Shown: positions 52,770-61,952, counted from the first letter of the stretch. The stretch is DNA of 64,000 nucleotides from Ferdinandcohnia sp036965045 (GCF_036965045.1 NZ_JBALOV010000014.1:62001-126000); one strand, 5' to 3'. Notes: a model not told the origin generated them from the letters alone. A program made the numbers and translations.

Positions 52770-54709
52770 TTTTTGACGACACCTCGTTTTCTCTTTTTTG
52801 TCTCTTTTCTAAAAATACTCAATGCTAAAGGTGGAACTTTAATTGTCATGCTGTATGGCTGATTATGAGCTGGCGTTTTATCAACTGTAATAGCAGCTGC
52901 ATTAATTTGACCAGATCCTCCAAACTTTTCTGAATCACTGTTGAATAATTCTATATAACTCCCAGCTGATGGGACGCCAATACGATAATTTTCATAGACT
53001 TCGGTAGAGAAGTTACAAACGATGATCGAGTAATCACCTTTACGCTTCCCATGTCTCATGAATGTAATCACAGATTGATCATGGTTATCCGGGTCAATCC
53101 ATTCAAAGCCTTTTTGTTCATGGTCCATTCTCCAAAGGCTTGAATTCAAAAGGTAAAAATGCTGAAGTTCTTTAAAATAGGTCTGAAGCTTTGAGTGAGA
53201 ATCATAGTCTAAAAGCATCCAGTCAAGCTCCTCAAGCTCCTTCCACTCGGAAAATTGTCCGAATTCACCACCCATAAATAGAAGTTTTTTTCCTGGATGG
53301 GTCATCAAATAGCCATATAATAATCGCAAATTTGCAAACTTTTGCCAGTAGTCGCCAGGCATTTTATCCAAAAGGGATTTCTTCCCGTGTACAACATCAT
53401 CATGTGAAAAAGGTAAAACGAAATTTTCTGAAAACGCATAGTAGAAGGAAAAAGTTAATAAATTATGGTGATAACGTCTGTCGGAAGGCTGTAGACGCAT
53501 GTATGCAAGGACATCATTCGCCCAACCCATATTCCATTTATAATTAAAGCCTAAACCACCTTTGGAGGTTGGAGCTGTAACAAGAGGGTAATCGGTCGCC
53601 TCTTCTGCAATCATCAATACTCCTGGATATCTTTTGAACATGGCTTCATTGGCTTTTTTAATAAATTCAATTGCTTCTAGATTTTCTTCGCCACCAAATT
53701 GATTAAATAGCTTTTCTTGTTGCGGATTGTCATGGTTGAGGTAGATTAATGAAGATACGGCATCGATTCGAAAGCCATCAATATGATACATATCCATCCA
53801 AAAATCAAGATTGGAAAGTAAGAAACTATGAACCTCTGGTTTTGTAAAGTCAAAGCTATACGTCCCCCATAATGGTCTATCAGCTCTTTTTGAGTCTGTA
53901 TGCTCATAGAGGGGTGTTCCATCAAATCTTCCAAGCCCGTGTTCATCACGGCAGAAATGAACTGGAACCCAATCAAGTATGACACCGATGTCTTTTTGAT
54001 GACATTGGTCCACAAAATACATAAAGTCGATCGGACTACCATGTCGACTTGAAACCGAATAAAAGCCAGTTATTTGGTAGCCCCAGGATAAGTCAAATGG
54101 ATGTTCCATGATAGGCATCAATTCAATATGGGTAAAACCATGCTCAACAACATAGTCAATGACTTCATCTGCTAGCTCGCGGTATGTATAAAAAGAACCA
54201 TCCTTTTTCTTTTTCCAAGAACCAGTATGTAATTCGTAAATCAACATTGGATTATTGTAGCACTCGGCTTTCTCACGTTTTTTGAGCCATTTTTTATCAT
54301 TCCATTTAAATTGATCGAGCCTAGTAATGACAGATGCCGTATTAGGTCTTACTTCAGAAGAAAACGCATATGGATCGGCTTTTAATTTCTGATCTCCATT
54401 TGCATTTGTGATTTCATACTTATAAAGGTCTCCCTCTTTTAAACCTGGGATAAATCCGACCCATATACCAGAGTTTGAAATCATTTCAAGCCTGTTTGTA
54501 CGCCCATCCCAGTTATTAAAATCCCCAACGACAGAAACGGCCTTGGCATGAGGTGCCCAAACGGAAAAACGGACTCCGGCTTTCCCTTGAAAAGATATTA
54601 TATGTGCACCGAGCATGTTGTAGCTTTCTAACAATGTTCCTTCGTGAAATAAATGCAGGTCAAACTCACTTGGAAAAAGTTTAGCCTCTTTTTCAACCGT
54701 AGAATTCAC
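52766..54709 (-). CDS. glgB: 1,4-alpha-glucan branching enzyme
   Basis: 647 residues, GH13. N-terminal CBM48 (about 45-125), then the catalytic barrel with nucleophile Asp in GFRIDAVSSL, acid Glu in MIAEEATDYP and FSHDDVVHGK. GTG start at 54709 after AAGGAGG. First gene of the operon. In B. subtilis this operon is sporulation-controlled by sigma-E; I could not place a convincing promoter here. Confidence 0.95.
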   Translation of the reverse strand: MNSTVEKEAKLFPSEFDLHLFHEGTLLESYNMLGAHIISFQGKAGVRFSVWAPHAKAVSVVGDFNNWDGRTNRLEMISNSGIWVGFIPGLKEGDLYKYEITNANGDQKLKADPYAFSSEVRPNTASVITRLDQFKWNDKKWLKKREKAECYNNPMLIYELHTGSWKKKKDGSFYTYRELADEVIDYVVEHGFTHIELMPIMEHPFDLSWGYQITGFYSVSSRHGSPIDFMYFVDQCHQKDIGVILDWVPVHFCRDEHGLGRFDGTPLYEHTDSKRADRPLWGTYSFDFTKPEVHSFLLSNLDFWMDMYHIDGFRIDAVSSLIYLNHDNPQQEKLFNQFGGEENLEAIEFIKKANEAMFKRYPGVLMIAEEATDYPLVTAPTSKGGLGFNYKWNMGWANDVLAYMRLQPSDRRYHHNLLTFSFYYAFSENFVLPFSHDDVVHGKKSLLDKMPGDYWQKFANLRLLYGYLMTHPGKKLLFMGGEFGQFSEWKELEELDWMLLDYDSHSKLQTYFKELQHFYLLNSSLWRMDHEQKGFEWIDPDNHDQSVITFMRHGKRKGDYSIIVCNFSTEVYENYRIGVPSAGSYIELFNSDSEKFGGSGQINAAAITVDKTPAHNQPYSMTIKVPPLALSIFRKETKKRKRGVVKK

Positions 54710-54714
54710 TACTA

Positions 54715-55086
54715 TATCCTCCTTTTGATATATGTCAGTAGTAAGTGAGTAATACCAAAAATTTATGTAATTTGTATGAAATTAGATAAAACTGAAGTAG
54801 GTATTACTTTTTTACTTTATTATATTAATTCGTGGTGCTTCAGATTTATTCCTTTAGCGAATAATGTTTTTTATTGTCAAATAAGGTAGAATGGACAGAA
54901 AATTATTATTTTAATGAAAATATTTTTAGCGGAATATATGAAACCGCTTACAAATAAACGTTGATTTGTGGGAGTTTATTACTTTTCTACGGTATAATTT
55001 GATATCTTGAAATAATGTAAATGAGGATAAGAGCATTGTTGTTTTTGTTATATTGAAATAATTTTGATGTATTGTTTGTCTTGGCA
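54715..55086. other. AT-rich upstream region of the glycogen operon
   Basis: The minus strand has TTGACA (complement of 54875-54880) and TATAAT further on, but not at usable spacing. No gene, repeat or confident promoter is seen. Confidence 0.3.
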
Positions 55087-55114
55087 TAAAAAAAGCTGCT
55101 TTCGCAGCTTTTTA
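55087..55114. terminator. Terminator of the GH15-like gene
   Basis: AAAAGCTGC and GCAGCTTTT pair around 4 nt, with T runs on both strands. The stem reaches into the stop codon. Confidence 0.85.
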
Positions 55115-56125
55115 AGATATTTTTTGTTGTGCAATAACTTCCATTTTTGTAAGAAAAATATAGGACATCGCAACTGACCATGCTAATGGCGTGTTTCCAT
55201 TTGGCCTATTTGTACCACCTACATAGAGCTCTGGAACCTCCCAATTATCAGGCACAATCCTCTTTGTTTTTCCTATATATTCACTTGCTTTATGAAATTG
55301 ACCTAATTCAAGGTAGCAAAGCCCAAGCCAAGGGAACCCAAAGCACCACTCAGCTTCACTTCCTTCATTATAATACTGATCATTTTCATATCGAATCACA
55401 CCATACGTGCGCTCCAATTTCGATGAAACGTTTTCAACAATTTTAATTGCTGTATCGCGGTCAACGACTCGATATGGGAAAACAAGAGAAAGTAGTGCTA
55501 AATCAGTGTCCTTTGTTTCACTTTCTCGAGGCAATAACTTTCGGAGTGCACTCTCTCCTTTTTTGATTAGCTCTTCTTTTACATTAACAAGTATTTTCAC
55601 GGCATTTAGTCCGGCTACACAAGCACCTATACTTGAAGCATGAACTTCCATATTCTCTTCCCACATACCATTATCTTTTGCTTGCCAATATTGTAGGCAT
55701 TCCAGATAATCGACAAGTTTTTGGACAATTTCAATATCCTTTTTATCTCGGATTACCTTTTGTCCTAAGCGGTAGCCTTCACCGACGCCCCATAAAAATG
55801 CACCAATCGCATCATTTTGAGCATGACCCCATTCTACTGGCATCTCTTTTAGATCTGTAGAATAGCGGGAATGGATATATTCAAATAAATAAATTGGTTT
55901 CTTTTTCCGATGGATATCAATTTTCCACTCATACGATTTGAACATATCAAATAATGCATGATAGGCCTTTACATATCTATCAGAGGGCTCATTGATAAAT
56001 GGAAGAACAGTATACACGATATCTCGAATCCATACATAGCTATAGTCATTTGATAAGCTTGCTGTATAAGCGCCATTTGATAATCGCATACGGTCAAGAA
56101 CCTGAATTGCTTTATTGGTATACAT
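55112..56125 (-). CDS. GH15-family (glucoamylase-like) protein
   Basis: 337 residues, an (alpha/alpha)6-barrel type sequence: WIRDIVYTVLP, WGHAQNDAIGAFLW, WEENMEVHASSIG and NRPNGNTPLAWS are GH15-like landmarks. WEENMEVH probably carries the acid Glu. No signal peptide, so intracellular. It lies directly upstream of the glycogen operon, same strand, and may trim glucans in place of the absent phosphorylase; that is inference. It is shorter than typical secreted glucoamylases. Confidence 0.8.
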   Translation of the reverse strand: MYTNKAIQVLDRMRLSNGAYTASLSNDYSYVWIRDIVYTVLPFINEPSDRYVKAYHALFDMFKSYEWKIDIHRKKKPIYLFEYIHSRYSTDLKEMPVEWGHAQNDAIGAFLWGVGEGYRLGQKVIRDKKDIEIVQKLVDYLECLQYWQAKDNGMWEENMEVHASSIGACVAGLNAVKILVNVKEELIKKGESALRKLLPRESETKDTDLALLSLVFPYRVVDRDTAIKIVENVSSKLERTYGVIRYENDQYYNEGSEAEWCFGFPWLGLCYLELGQFHKASEYIGKTKRIVPDNWEVPELYVGGTNRPNGNTPLAWSVAMSYIFLTKMEVIAQQKIS

Positions 56126-56369
56126 TTCGTATCACCCCATTAGCGTATTTACTTTACATTCATTCTTGACAGAAATCCTATTTATAAAACACATCAAATT
56201 CATGTTATGGTCATTTACAAAATTAATATTAATAATTAATTTATACTCTATACTATGTAAGCAAAGGCAAAATGATAACAATTGTCTCCTTTTTATGAGA
56301 AACGCCTACATTTTTGTGCATGACCCGCCCGATTTTTCTTGTTTCACGCAAAAATGTTCCACAGATAAG
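56126..56369. other. Intergenic region without recognised features
   Basis: AT-rich DNA between the GH15-like gene and the terminator of the two-gene membrane-protein unit. No ORF, repeat or clear promoter is supported. Confidence 0.3.
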
Positions 56370-56410
56370 AAAAAAGACCAAATCACTTTTTAGTGGTTTC
56401 GGTCTTTTAA
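56370..56410 (-). terminator. Terminator of the YceG-like gene
   Basis: AAAAGACC-AAATCACT pairs with AGTGGTTT-CGGTCTTTT (one bulge and wobble), followed on the minus strand by TTTTTTCTT. Confidence 0.8.
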
Positions 56411-56417
56411 TAAAGGA

Positions 56418-56939
56418 TTATCTCTTTTTAAAGATTGTTGAAATGATTTCATCCGTTGTCATATCACTCGTAATTTCAAATGTACCAAGCTTTAAGTATT
56501 TGGCAACGCCTTTTTTCTCAACCTGGTTTGCAAAGTCCCAAGCATTTCCGTTTATGATCTTAGCTGAAATAAGTGCTTTTCCAACTTCATAGCTTGTCAT
56601 ACCCTCTGAGACAGTAATAACGGTTTTCTTGACAGCTGGTTCAGCAGGTTCCTCTTTTGGTGTAACTTCTTTTTTTGGTTCATCTTTTGCTTGTTCTTTA
56701 GGTTGTTCCTGGGGTTCTTCGACAGTCTTATTCGCTTCAGCTATAGTTTTATCCCATTCTTCTGAAGTCAGGATAACATAGCCTTCAGCAGTTAGAAGGC
56801 TTTTAAGCTCTTCCACAGTTGGCTTTTCTTCTGCCTTTGTAGTTGCTGCTTGTTGGGGTCCGAAAAAATAAACTAGCGCACACACCACTGCCGCAAGTAA
56901 AAGCCCAGAAGCAAAACTAGTTAATGTTTTAGCGGACAT
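56418..56939 (-). CDS. Membrane-anchored protein with MltG/YceG-like N-terminal module only
   Basis: 173 residues. Helix about 8-26, a short domain, a Glu/Lys/Pro-rich linker (75-105), and a C-terminal domain (VSEGMTSYEVGKALISAKII to EIISTIFKKR) like the LysM-like part of the lytic transglycosylase MltG. The catalytic YceG domain is absent, so it is not an enzyme of that type. It overlaps the preceding gene by 11 bp, forming a two-gene unit. Confidence 0.7.
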   Translation of the reverse strand: MSAKTLTSFASGLLLAAVVCALVYFFGPQQAATTKAEEKPTVEELKSLLTAEGYVILTSEEWDKTIAEANKTVEEPQEQPKEQAKDEPKKEVTPKEEPAEPAVKKTVITVSEGMTSYEVGKALISAKIINGNAWDFANQVEKKGVAKYLKLGTFEITSDMTTDEIISTIFKKR

Positions 56940-57312
56940 TTGCTACTTTTCTCCCTTCTGTCTGTTTCATAAAAGGAGACAGTAAACCTTGTACTTCGAT
57001 CTCACTTAAGTTTTTCTCATTTGCAATGCTTGTCACTGAATATCCTCGTTTATAGAGGTCAAGAGCATCACGAAGTAACTGACGTTGTTCTTTATCTGTC
57101 GTATCAATCCCTGCTTGGTTTGCAAGAATTTCATTGTCTAATTCAAGGTTTCTCATTTGCTCTTGAAGCTTATTTATTTCCTCCATAAAACTTACTGAAT
57201 ATAGTTCAAGCTCTCGCTGTTCTGCCTTTTTTGCTTTTTTCGTAAGTGTATAAGATAAAATGAGCAACACTGCTGCTACCCCAAATAATATAACTAACGC
57301 CCATTCCATCAT
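56929..57312 (-). CDS. Membrane-anchored coiled-coil protein with C-terminal helix-turn-helix (YlxL-like)
   Basis: 127 residues. N-terminal helix (4-25), coiled coil (about 28-65) and a C-terminal helix-turn-helix-like segment (LYKRGYSVTSIANEKNLSEI) similar in layout to YlxL-type proteins (DUF6115). Co-transcribed with the MltG-like module gene. Function unknown. Confidence 0.65.
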   Translation of the reverse strand: MMEWALVILFGVAAVLLILSYTLTKKAKKAEQRELELYSVSFMEEINKLQEQMRNLELDNEILANQAGIDTTDKEQRQLLRDALDLYKRGYSVTSIANEKNLSEIEVQGLLSPFMKQTEGRKVANVR

Positions 57313-57529
57313 TGGACATCATCCTTTCCAAGCAATTTGTCTTACAACAGATAATTATACAATGAAATGAGACAAATTTCGATGGAATTCGATAAAATCC
57401 TTCCATGGTCAGTTATAATGGAAGAAATTAACGTGGGAAATGTGAGGTTTCGCGCCTTTTGGCCTATATACAATAGGCGTTTGGTAAATGTTTTATAAAA
57501 TAAGTAATCAGATATGACTAGAATACAAT

Positions 57530-57558
57530 AAAAAGATGCCCCACAAAAATGGAACATC
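57530..57558 (-). terminator. Terminator of the dioxygenase gene
   Basis: On the minus strand GATGTTCCA pairs with TGGGGCATC using two G-U pairs, followed by TTTTTATT. Confidence 0.7.
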
Positions 57559-57571
57559 CTGTAAAACAAAC

Positions 57572-58549
57572 TTATTCTTTTACAAATTCCTTCGTACTTC
57601 TAACAGTATCAATAGGTCGAACATAACTCTCGATTGCTTCACGCTTTGGCTCTAGGAATGGAGGTAAAGAAAGTTTTTCACCAAGAGTTTCATATGGTTC
57701 ATCCCCCATAAAGCCAGGTCCATCAGTAGCAAACTCAAATAGAATTCCGGGAGCTACTCTTGAATAAAGCGATCCGAAAAAGAAACGATCTACAAAGCCA
57801 GAAGTTTGGAAACCAAATCCACGTAAATGTTTGTCCCATTCATCAAGGACTGATTTATCCTCTACACGAAAAGCTGCGTGGTGAACTGTTCCAAAACCTT
57901 GTTGTGATGGTGGAAGAATAGTGTTATTTTCAACGACAACCTGTGCCCCATTTCCCCCTTCACCTACTTCAAATAAGTGGTTGGAGCCTTCATGTGCAAT
58001 TTCTTTGAATTGTAATACTTTCTCCAGCATTTCTTTAAAGAAATCAAAGTGTGCAGTCCGTACAAATAATGGTCCTAAACCTGTGATTGCATATTCTAAT
58101 GGAATTGGCCCTTTTTGCCAAGGAGTTCCCGCAGGTACACCTTTATTGTTTTCGTCTGAAACTAATTGATATTGTTGGTCATCAAAGTCAACGAACGATA
58201 AAGTTTTTACGCCAAATTGTTCTTTAATTCCAAAATGTTTCACTTTTAATCGTTCAAAACGTTTTTCCCAATAATCGATTGCTGCATCTGTTGGAACACG
58301 GAAGGATGTTTTCGAAATTTCATTTGTACCATGAACTCCTTTTGGGATTCCTGGAAAGTCAAAGAAGGTCATGTCTGTGCCAGGGCTTCCTGTATCGTCC
58401 GCAAAAAATAAGTGATATGTTTGAATATCATCTTGGTTTACTGTTTTCTTGACTAGTCTCATTCCTAATACATAGGTGAAAAATTCATAGTTTTTTTCTG
58501 CACTACTTGTAATCGCAGTGACATGGTGTATTCCCTTTAATCCATTCAT
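57572..58549 (-). CDS. Ring-cleaving dioxygenase of the MhqA/MhqE/MhqO family
   Basis: 325 residues, two vicinal-oxygen-chelate domains. Probable Fe/Mn ligands are His9 (IHHVT), His in TVHHAAF and Glu in FEFATDGPGF. Homologues in B. subtilis detoxify hydroquinones and catechols and are repressed by MhqR. The perfect promoter and MhqR-like box upstream fit that regulation. Monocistronic. Confidence 0.9.
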   Translation of the reverse strand: MNGLKGIHHVTAITSSAEKNYEFFTYVLGMRLVKKTVNQDDIQTYHLFFADDTGSPGTDMTFFDFPGIPKGVHGTNEISKTSFRVPTDAAIDYWEKRFERLKVKHFGIKEQFGVKTLSFVDFDDQQYQLVSDENNKGVPAGTPWQKGPIPLEYAITGLGPLFVRTAHFDFFKEMLEKVLQFKEIAHEGSNHLFEVGEGGNGAQVVVENNTILPPSQQGFGTVHHAAFRVEDKSVLDEWDKHLRGFGFQTSGFVDRFFFGSLYSRVAPGILFEFATDGPGFMGDEPYETLGEKLSLPPFLEPKREAIESYVRPIDTVRSTKEFVKE

Positions 58550-58634
58550 AATTAATCCTCCAATTTAATTGCATATATTATAGTTTTTCCAAGCGATAGT
58601 AAATTACTATATTTAAAAATATCTTTAAACAATA

Positions 58635-58652
58635 TATCTTAAATTCAAGATA
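58635..58652. promoter_or_regulatory. MhqR-like operator
   Basis: TATCTTAAATTCAAGATA: outer arms TATCTT/AAGATA are perfect around AAATTC. It resembles the published MhqR box (ATCTCGAATTCGAGAT, from memory) and lies directly downstream of the -10, ideal for repression. Confidence 0.65.
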
Positions 58653-58681
58653 ATTATACTGTGTTATTAAACATGTGTCAA
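58653..58681 (-). promoter_or_regulatory. Consensus promoter of the dioxygenase gene
   Basis: On the minus strand TTGACA (58676-58681) and TATAAT (58653-58658) are exactly 17 bp apart, a perfect sigma-A promoter that needs a repressor to be off. Confidence 0.85.
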
Positions 58682-58692
58682 TAGGGGGATCT

Positions 58693-58726
58693 ACAAAAAG
58701 AAAAGTCCACACAGTTAGTGAGGACT
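58693..58726 (-). terminator. Terminator after larC
   Basis: AGTCC-CAC pairs with GTG-GGACT around one mismatch and a 5-nt loop, followed on the minus strand by TTTTCTTTTTG. Confidence 0.7.
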
Positions 58727-58738
58727 AATCATAACCAG

Positions 58739-59647
58739 TTATTCTCCTATAATGACACGAAGCACATTTGGGCAATCATTAAACGTTTTGGTGCCAGCCC
58801 CGTAGCCAATTGCTGTTACTTTCATTGAAGGAAAACTGCAAAACTCATCGGTGAGCACGGAAATAATCCCTGCACCAGTCGGCGTCGTTAGTTCAAAACG
58901 TATATCGCTTTGTTCAATTGGTACCCCTTTTAATATTTCAAGTGTAGCAGGAGCTGGAACCGGGTAAATCCCATGATCAATATGGATTTTACCTGTTCCA
59001 ACCGGCACGGATGACGATTTTATCGTTGCAATTTCTAATTGTTGCAATAAAATAGCCGCACCTACAATATCAATTATAGAATCGACAGCACCTACCTCAT
59101 GAAAATGAACTTTTTCTAATGGAAGTCCATGAATTAGGCCCTCTGCTTCACCGATTTTCTTAAAAATCTTTAGTGACATTTCCTTTACTTGAGGTGCCAA
59201 TTCAGATTCCTCAATCATCTTCACAATATCCTTATAGGCACGATGTGAATGATGATGGTGGTGGTCATGATCATGGCTGTGATGAACGTTTTCGTGAGCA
59301 TGGTGATGATCATGGTTATGTTCATGTCTATGTAAATGTTTGTGTCCTTCTTCTTGATGGTGGTCATGAGTATGTTCGTGATGATGGTCGTGTTCATGGC
59401 CGTGATCATGACTGTGATGGTGTTCATGCGTGTGATCACTGTCTTCATTCTTTAAAATGACATCAAATTTCGTTGACGTAATTCCGTTTTTTACGACTTT
59501 TTTCCAGTCTAATTTATATTCATCTTCAAAACGAAGTTTCTTTAATTCCTCTACAAGCAGTTGTGGGTCTCCACCTGCATCAAGTAATGCACCAATTACC
59601 ATATCCCCACTTATTCCGGAAAAACAGTCAAAATATAGTGTTTTCAT
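58739..59647 (-). CDS. larC: Nickel-pincer cofactor biosynthesis protein LarC, short form
   Basis: 302 residues. The N-terminus DCFSGISGDMVIGALLDAGG and HFHEVGAVDSIIDIVGA are LarC signatures. Residues 72-135 are a histidine-rich insert with 36 His, a likely nickel store. The protein stops after NVLRVIIGE, near the LarC1/LarC2 boundary; complete LarC is about 400 residues and its C-terminal half binds CTP. Only about 45 bp separate the stop from a terminator, so no second half follows. The ATG abuts the larB stop codon (TAGATG), indicating coupling. It inserts nickel into the cofactor. Confidence 0.9.
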   Translation of the reverse strand: MKTLYFDCFSGISGDMVIGALLDAGGDPQLLVEELKKLRFEDEYKLDWKKVVKNGITSTKFDVILKNEDSDHTHEHHHSHDHGHEHDHHHEHTHDHHQEEGHKHLHRHEHNHDHHHAHENVHHSHDHDHHHHHSHRAYKDIVKMIEESELAPQVKEMSLKIFKKIGEAEGLIHGLPLEKVHFHEVGAVDSIIDIVGAAILLQQLEIATIKSSSVPVGTGKIHIDHGIYPVPAPATLEILKGVPIEQSDIRFELTTPTGAGIISVLTDEFCSFPSMKVTAIGYGAGTKTFNDCPNVLRVIIGE

Positions 59648-60403
59648 CTAATCTAGTTCTCCTTTTCGAGCAAGTTGATCAATTAAAACAGCGTTGTAAG
59701 CACCACCGAAACCGTTATCGATATTCACTACACTGATTCCAGATGCACAGGAATTAAGCATGGTTAGCAATGCTGATAATCCTTGAAAATTGGCACCATA
59801 ACCGATACTTGTTGGGACTGCAATAATTGGATGGGAAACAAGACCACCCACTACACTTGGCAAAGCACCCTCCATACCCGCAACAACAACTGAAACATTG
59901 GCATTTCGAATTTCTTCAATGTTATCAAATAAACGATGGATACCGGCCACACCTACATCATAAAAGCGACGAATGTTACTGCCTAATACCTCAGCGGTGA
60001 TAGCAGCTTCTTCAGCCACACGTAAATCAGAGGTTCCCGCACATACGATAGCGATATAGTCATTGTTCTGTTTAGTTTTGATTGTCTCATCTTTCCAATA
60101 AAGTATTTGAGCTGTTTCATTGTACACAAACTCGGGACTTGATTGTAAGATATAGTCTGCTTTCTCCTGTGAGATTCGGGTCACAAGAACATTGTCCCCA
60201 CGATCTTTAATGACCTTTATAATTGTATGAATTTGTTCTTTTGTCTTGCCTTCACCAAAAACAATTTCAGGGAATCCCTGTCTATTTTTTCGATGATGGT
60301 CGATTTTTGCAAAACCTAAATTCTCGTAGGTTGCTAGTTGTTTCTTAGCATTTTCTATACTTAATGTTCCCTGTTTCACTTGCTCCAATATTTCTTCTAC
60401 CAT
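59648..60403 (-). CDS. larB: Nickel-pincer cofactor biosynthesis protein LarB
   Basis: 251 residues; the C-terminal half is PurE-like (CAGTSDLRVAEEAA, GMEGALPSVVGGL). Cys219 in LNSCASG matches the catalytic cysteine of LarB (Cys221 in Lactiplantibacillus), which carboxylates nicotinic acid adenine dinucleotide and cleaves the pyrophosphate. First step of NPN cofactor synthesis. Confidence 0.94.
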   Translation of the reverse strand: MVEEILEQVKQGTLSIENAKKQLATYENLGFAKIDHHRKNRQGFPEIVFGEGKTKEQIHTIIKVIKDRGDNVLVTRISQEKADYILQSSPEFVYNETAQILYWKDETIKTKQNNDYIAIVCAGTSDLRVAEEAAITAEVLGSNIRRFYDVGVAGIHRLFDNIEEIRNANVSVVVAGMEGALPSVVGGLVSHPIIAVPTSIGYGANFQGLSALLTMLNSCASGISVVNIDNGFGGAYNAVLIDQLARKGELD

Positions 60404-60450
60404 GTTTCACACACCTTAATCGATAGTAAAATCGATGTATACCTAAAGTA

Positions 60451-60475
60451 AAGCGCCAGTATCAAACTGACGCTT
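60451..60475 (-). terminator. Intercistronic hairpin between gluconokinase and larB
   Basis: AAGCGYCAGT arms (one G-U pair) around a 5-nt loop, without a U-tract. Probably an attenuator or RNA-stabilising element. Confidence 0.45.
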
Positions 60476-60479
60476 ATGT

Positions 60480-61952
60480 TTAGAAATGTTTGATAATATC
60501 TTTTCCAATTGCTTCATATTTTGCATAAATCGCTTTGTATTTCTCATGATTTTCGCGATTTGGTACAACAGGTTCTCCCATTGGAATATTGTTCTTGATT
60601 TCTTCAAAGGAATTCACTTTACCGATACCTACTAATGCGGTCCAAGCTGCTCCCCATGCTGCACTATGATGGCTTTCTGGGACATAAACCTCTTTACCGA
60701 ACACATCAGCAAGCATTTGAAGCCACAATGGTGAACGTGCCAATCCACCGTTTACATAAAGCTTTTCAGTTTCTCCGGCTTGTTTTTCTAATGCCTGTCC
60801 AATTTGGTAAAGATTAAATGTAATTCCCTCTAACACAGCACGAACAAAGTGTTCAGTTTTATGGGTAACAGACATTCCAAAGAAGTTCCCACGGGCTTGT
60901 TGGTTCCATAATGGAGCGCGTTCCCCATTTATGTAGGGGTGAAAAAATAAACCTTCAGCACCAGGGCCAACCTTTGAAGCTTCTGCAGTAAAATGATCAA
61001 AGCTTTCCTGGTAATTAAGTAGCTCTTTTAACCATTGAAGGGCAATTCCACCGTTATTCGTAGGACCACCAACAATAAAATATTCATCAGTAAAAGCATA
61101 ACAAAAGGTTTCATGCTTTTTATTCGACTGGAATCCTTTTGTAAATTGGCGAATGGCTCCACTTGTGCCTGCTGTAACAGCAACTTCACCTGGAGAAATC
61201 GCTCCAATTCCTAAATTAGCAAACTGACCATCTGCTGCTCCTATGATAAATGGCATTTCACTTGAGATGCCCATTTCATCTGCAATTGTTGGATTAATCT
61301 CGGTTAATCGATAAGTTGGTGGGACAATTTCCGATAGCATGTCTTCTCTGATTCCCGCCTTAGTAAGCACTTCACTATCCCATTGAAATGTTTTTCCATT
61401 AAACATTCCTGTTGCAGACGCCATGGAATAATCAATAACCCGCTTGCCAAACCATTTTAATAGTAAATATTCTTTAATTGATAAGAAATAGCTAGCTTGG
61501 TTATATGGAATATAATCAATTTCCTTCATCCAAATGAGCTTTGCTAATGGTGACATCGGGTGAATCGGCATACCTGTTCTTGAAAAAATTTCAAGACCAT
61601 TTGATTCCATAAGTTCATTTGCTTGTTTTGTACTTCTGCCATCTGCCCATATTAGTGCTTGGGAAAGAGCTTCTCCATTATCCGCCATACAAATGATGGA
61701 ATGCATGGCAGCTGAAATACCCAAGCTAATGATTTCTTCTTTATTTACTTTCGCTTGCTGAATGGCCATATTGATTGCTTTTACAGCAGAGCGCTCAATT
61801 TCATCAGGGTCTTGCTCCACCCATCCTTGCTTGGGGTAGTAAGAGGTAACTAGATCCTCAGCTTCTGCAACTACCTTCCCATTTAAAGTAAAGATAACTG
61901 CTTTTGCACTGGTTGTCCCAAGATCGAGACCTATGACGTATTCATGTGACAT
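60480..61952 (-). CDS. gntK: Gluconokinase (FGGY family)
   Basis: 490 residues. FGGY signatures GLDLGTTSAKAV, SAAMHSI, AADGQFANLGIG and GTSGAIR; the whole resembles Bacillus gluconate kinase. It phosphorylates gluconate to 6-phosphogluconate. It sits between larE and larB, which suggests that the Lar cofactor serves gluconate metabolism here. Exact substrate (gluconate versus another aldonate) is not provable from sequence. Confidence 0.88.
   Translation of the reverse strand: MSHEYVIGLDLGTTSAKAVIFTLNGKVVAEAEDLVTSYYPKQGWVEQDPDEIERSAVKAINMAIQQAKVNKEEIISLGISAAMHSIICMADNGEALSQALIWADGRSTKQANELMESNGLEIFSRTGMPIHPMSPLAKLIWMKEIDYIPYNQASYFLSIKEYLLLKWFGKRVIDYSMASATGMFNGKTFQWDSEVLTKAGIREDMLSEIVPPTYRLTEINPTIADEMGISSEMPFIIGAADGQFANLGIGAISPGEVAVTAGTSGAIRQFTKGFQSNKKHETFCYAFTDEYFIVGGPTNNGGIALQWLKELLNYQESFDHFTAEASKVGPGAEGLFFHPYINGERAPLWNQQARGNFFGMSVTHKTEHFVRAVLEGITFNLYQIGQALEKQAGETEKLYVNGGLARSPLWLQMLADVFGKEVYVPESHHSAAWGAAWTALVGIGKVNSFEEIKNNIPMGEPVVPNRENHEKYKAIYAKYEAIGKDIIKHF

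Noticed and set aside
54987..55181. Short minus-strand ORF overlapping the end of the GH15-like gene
   Set aside because: Low-complexity AT-rich sequence crossing a terminator; no start signals.
59173..59460. Asp/His/Val-rich ORF opposite the larC histidine stretch
   Set aside because: Complement of the CAT/CAC repeats in larC; no independent signals.
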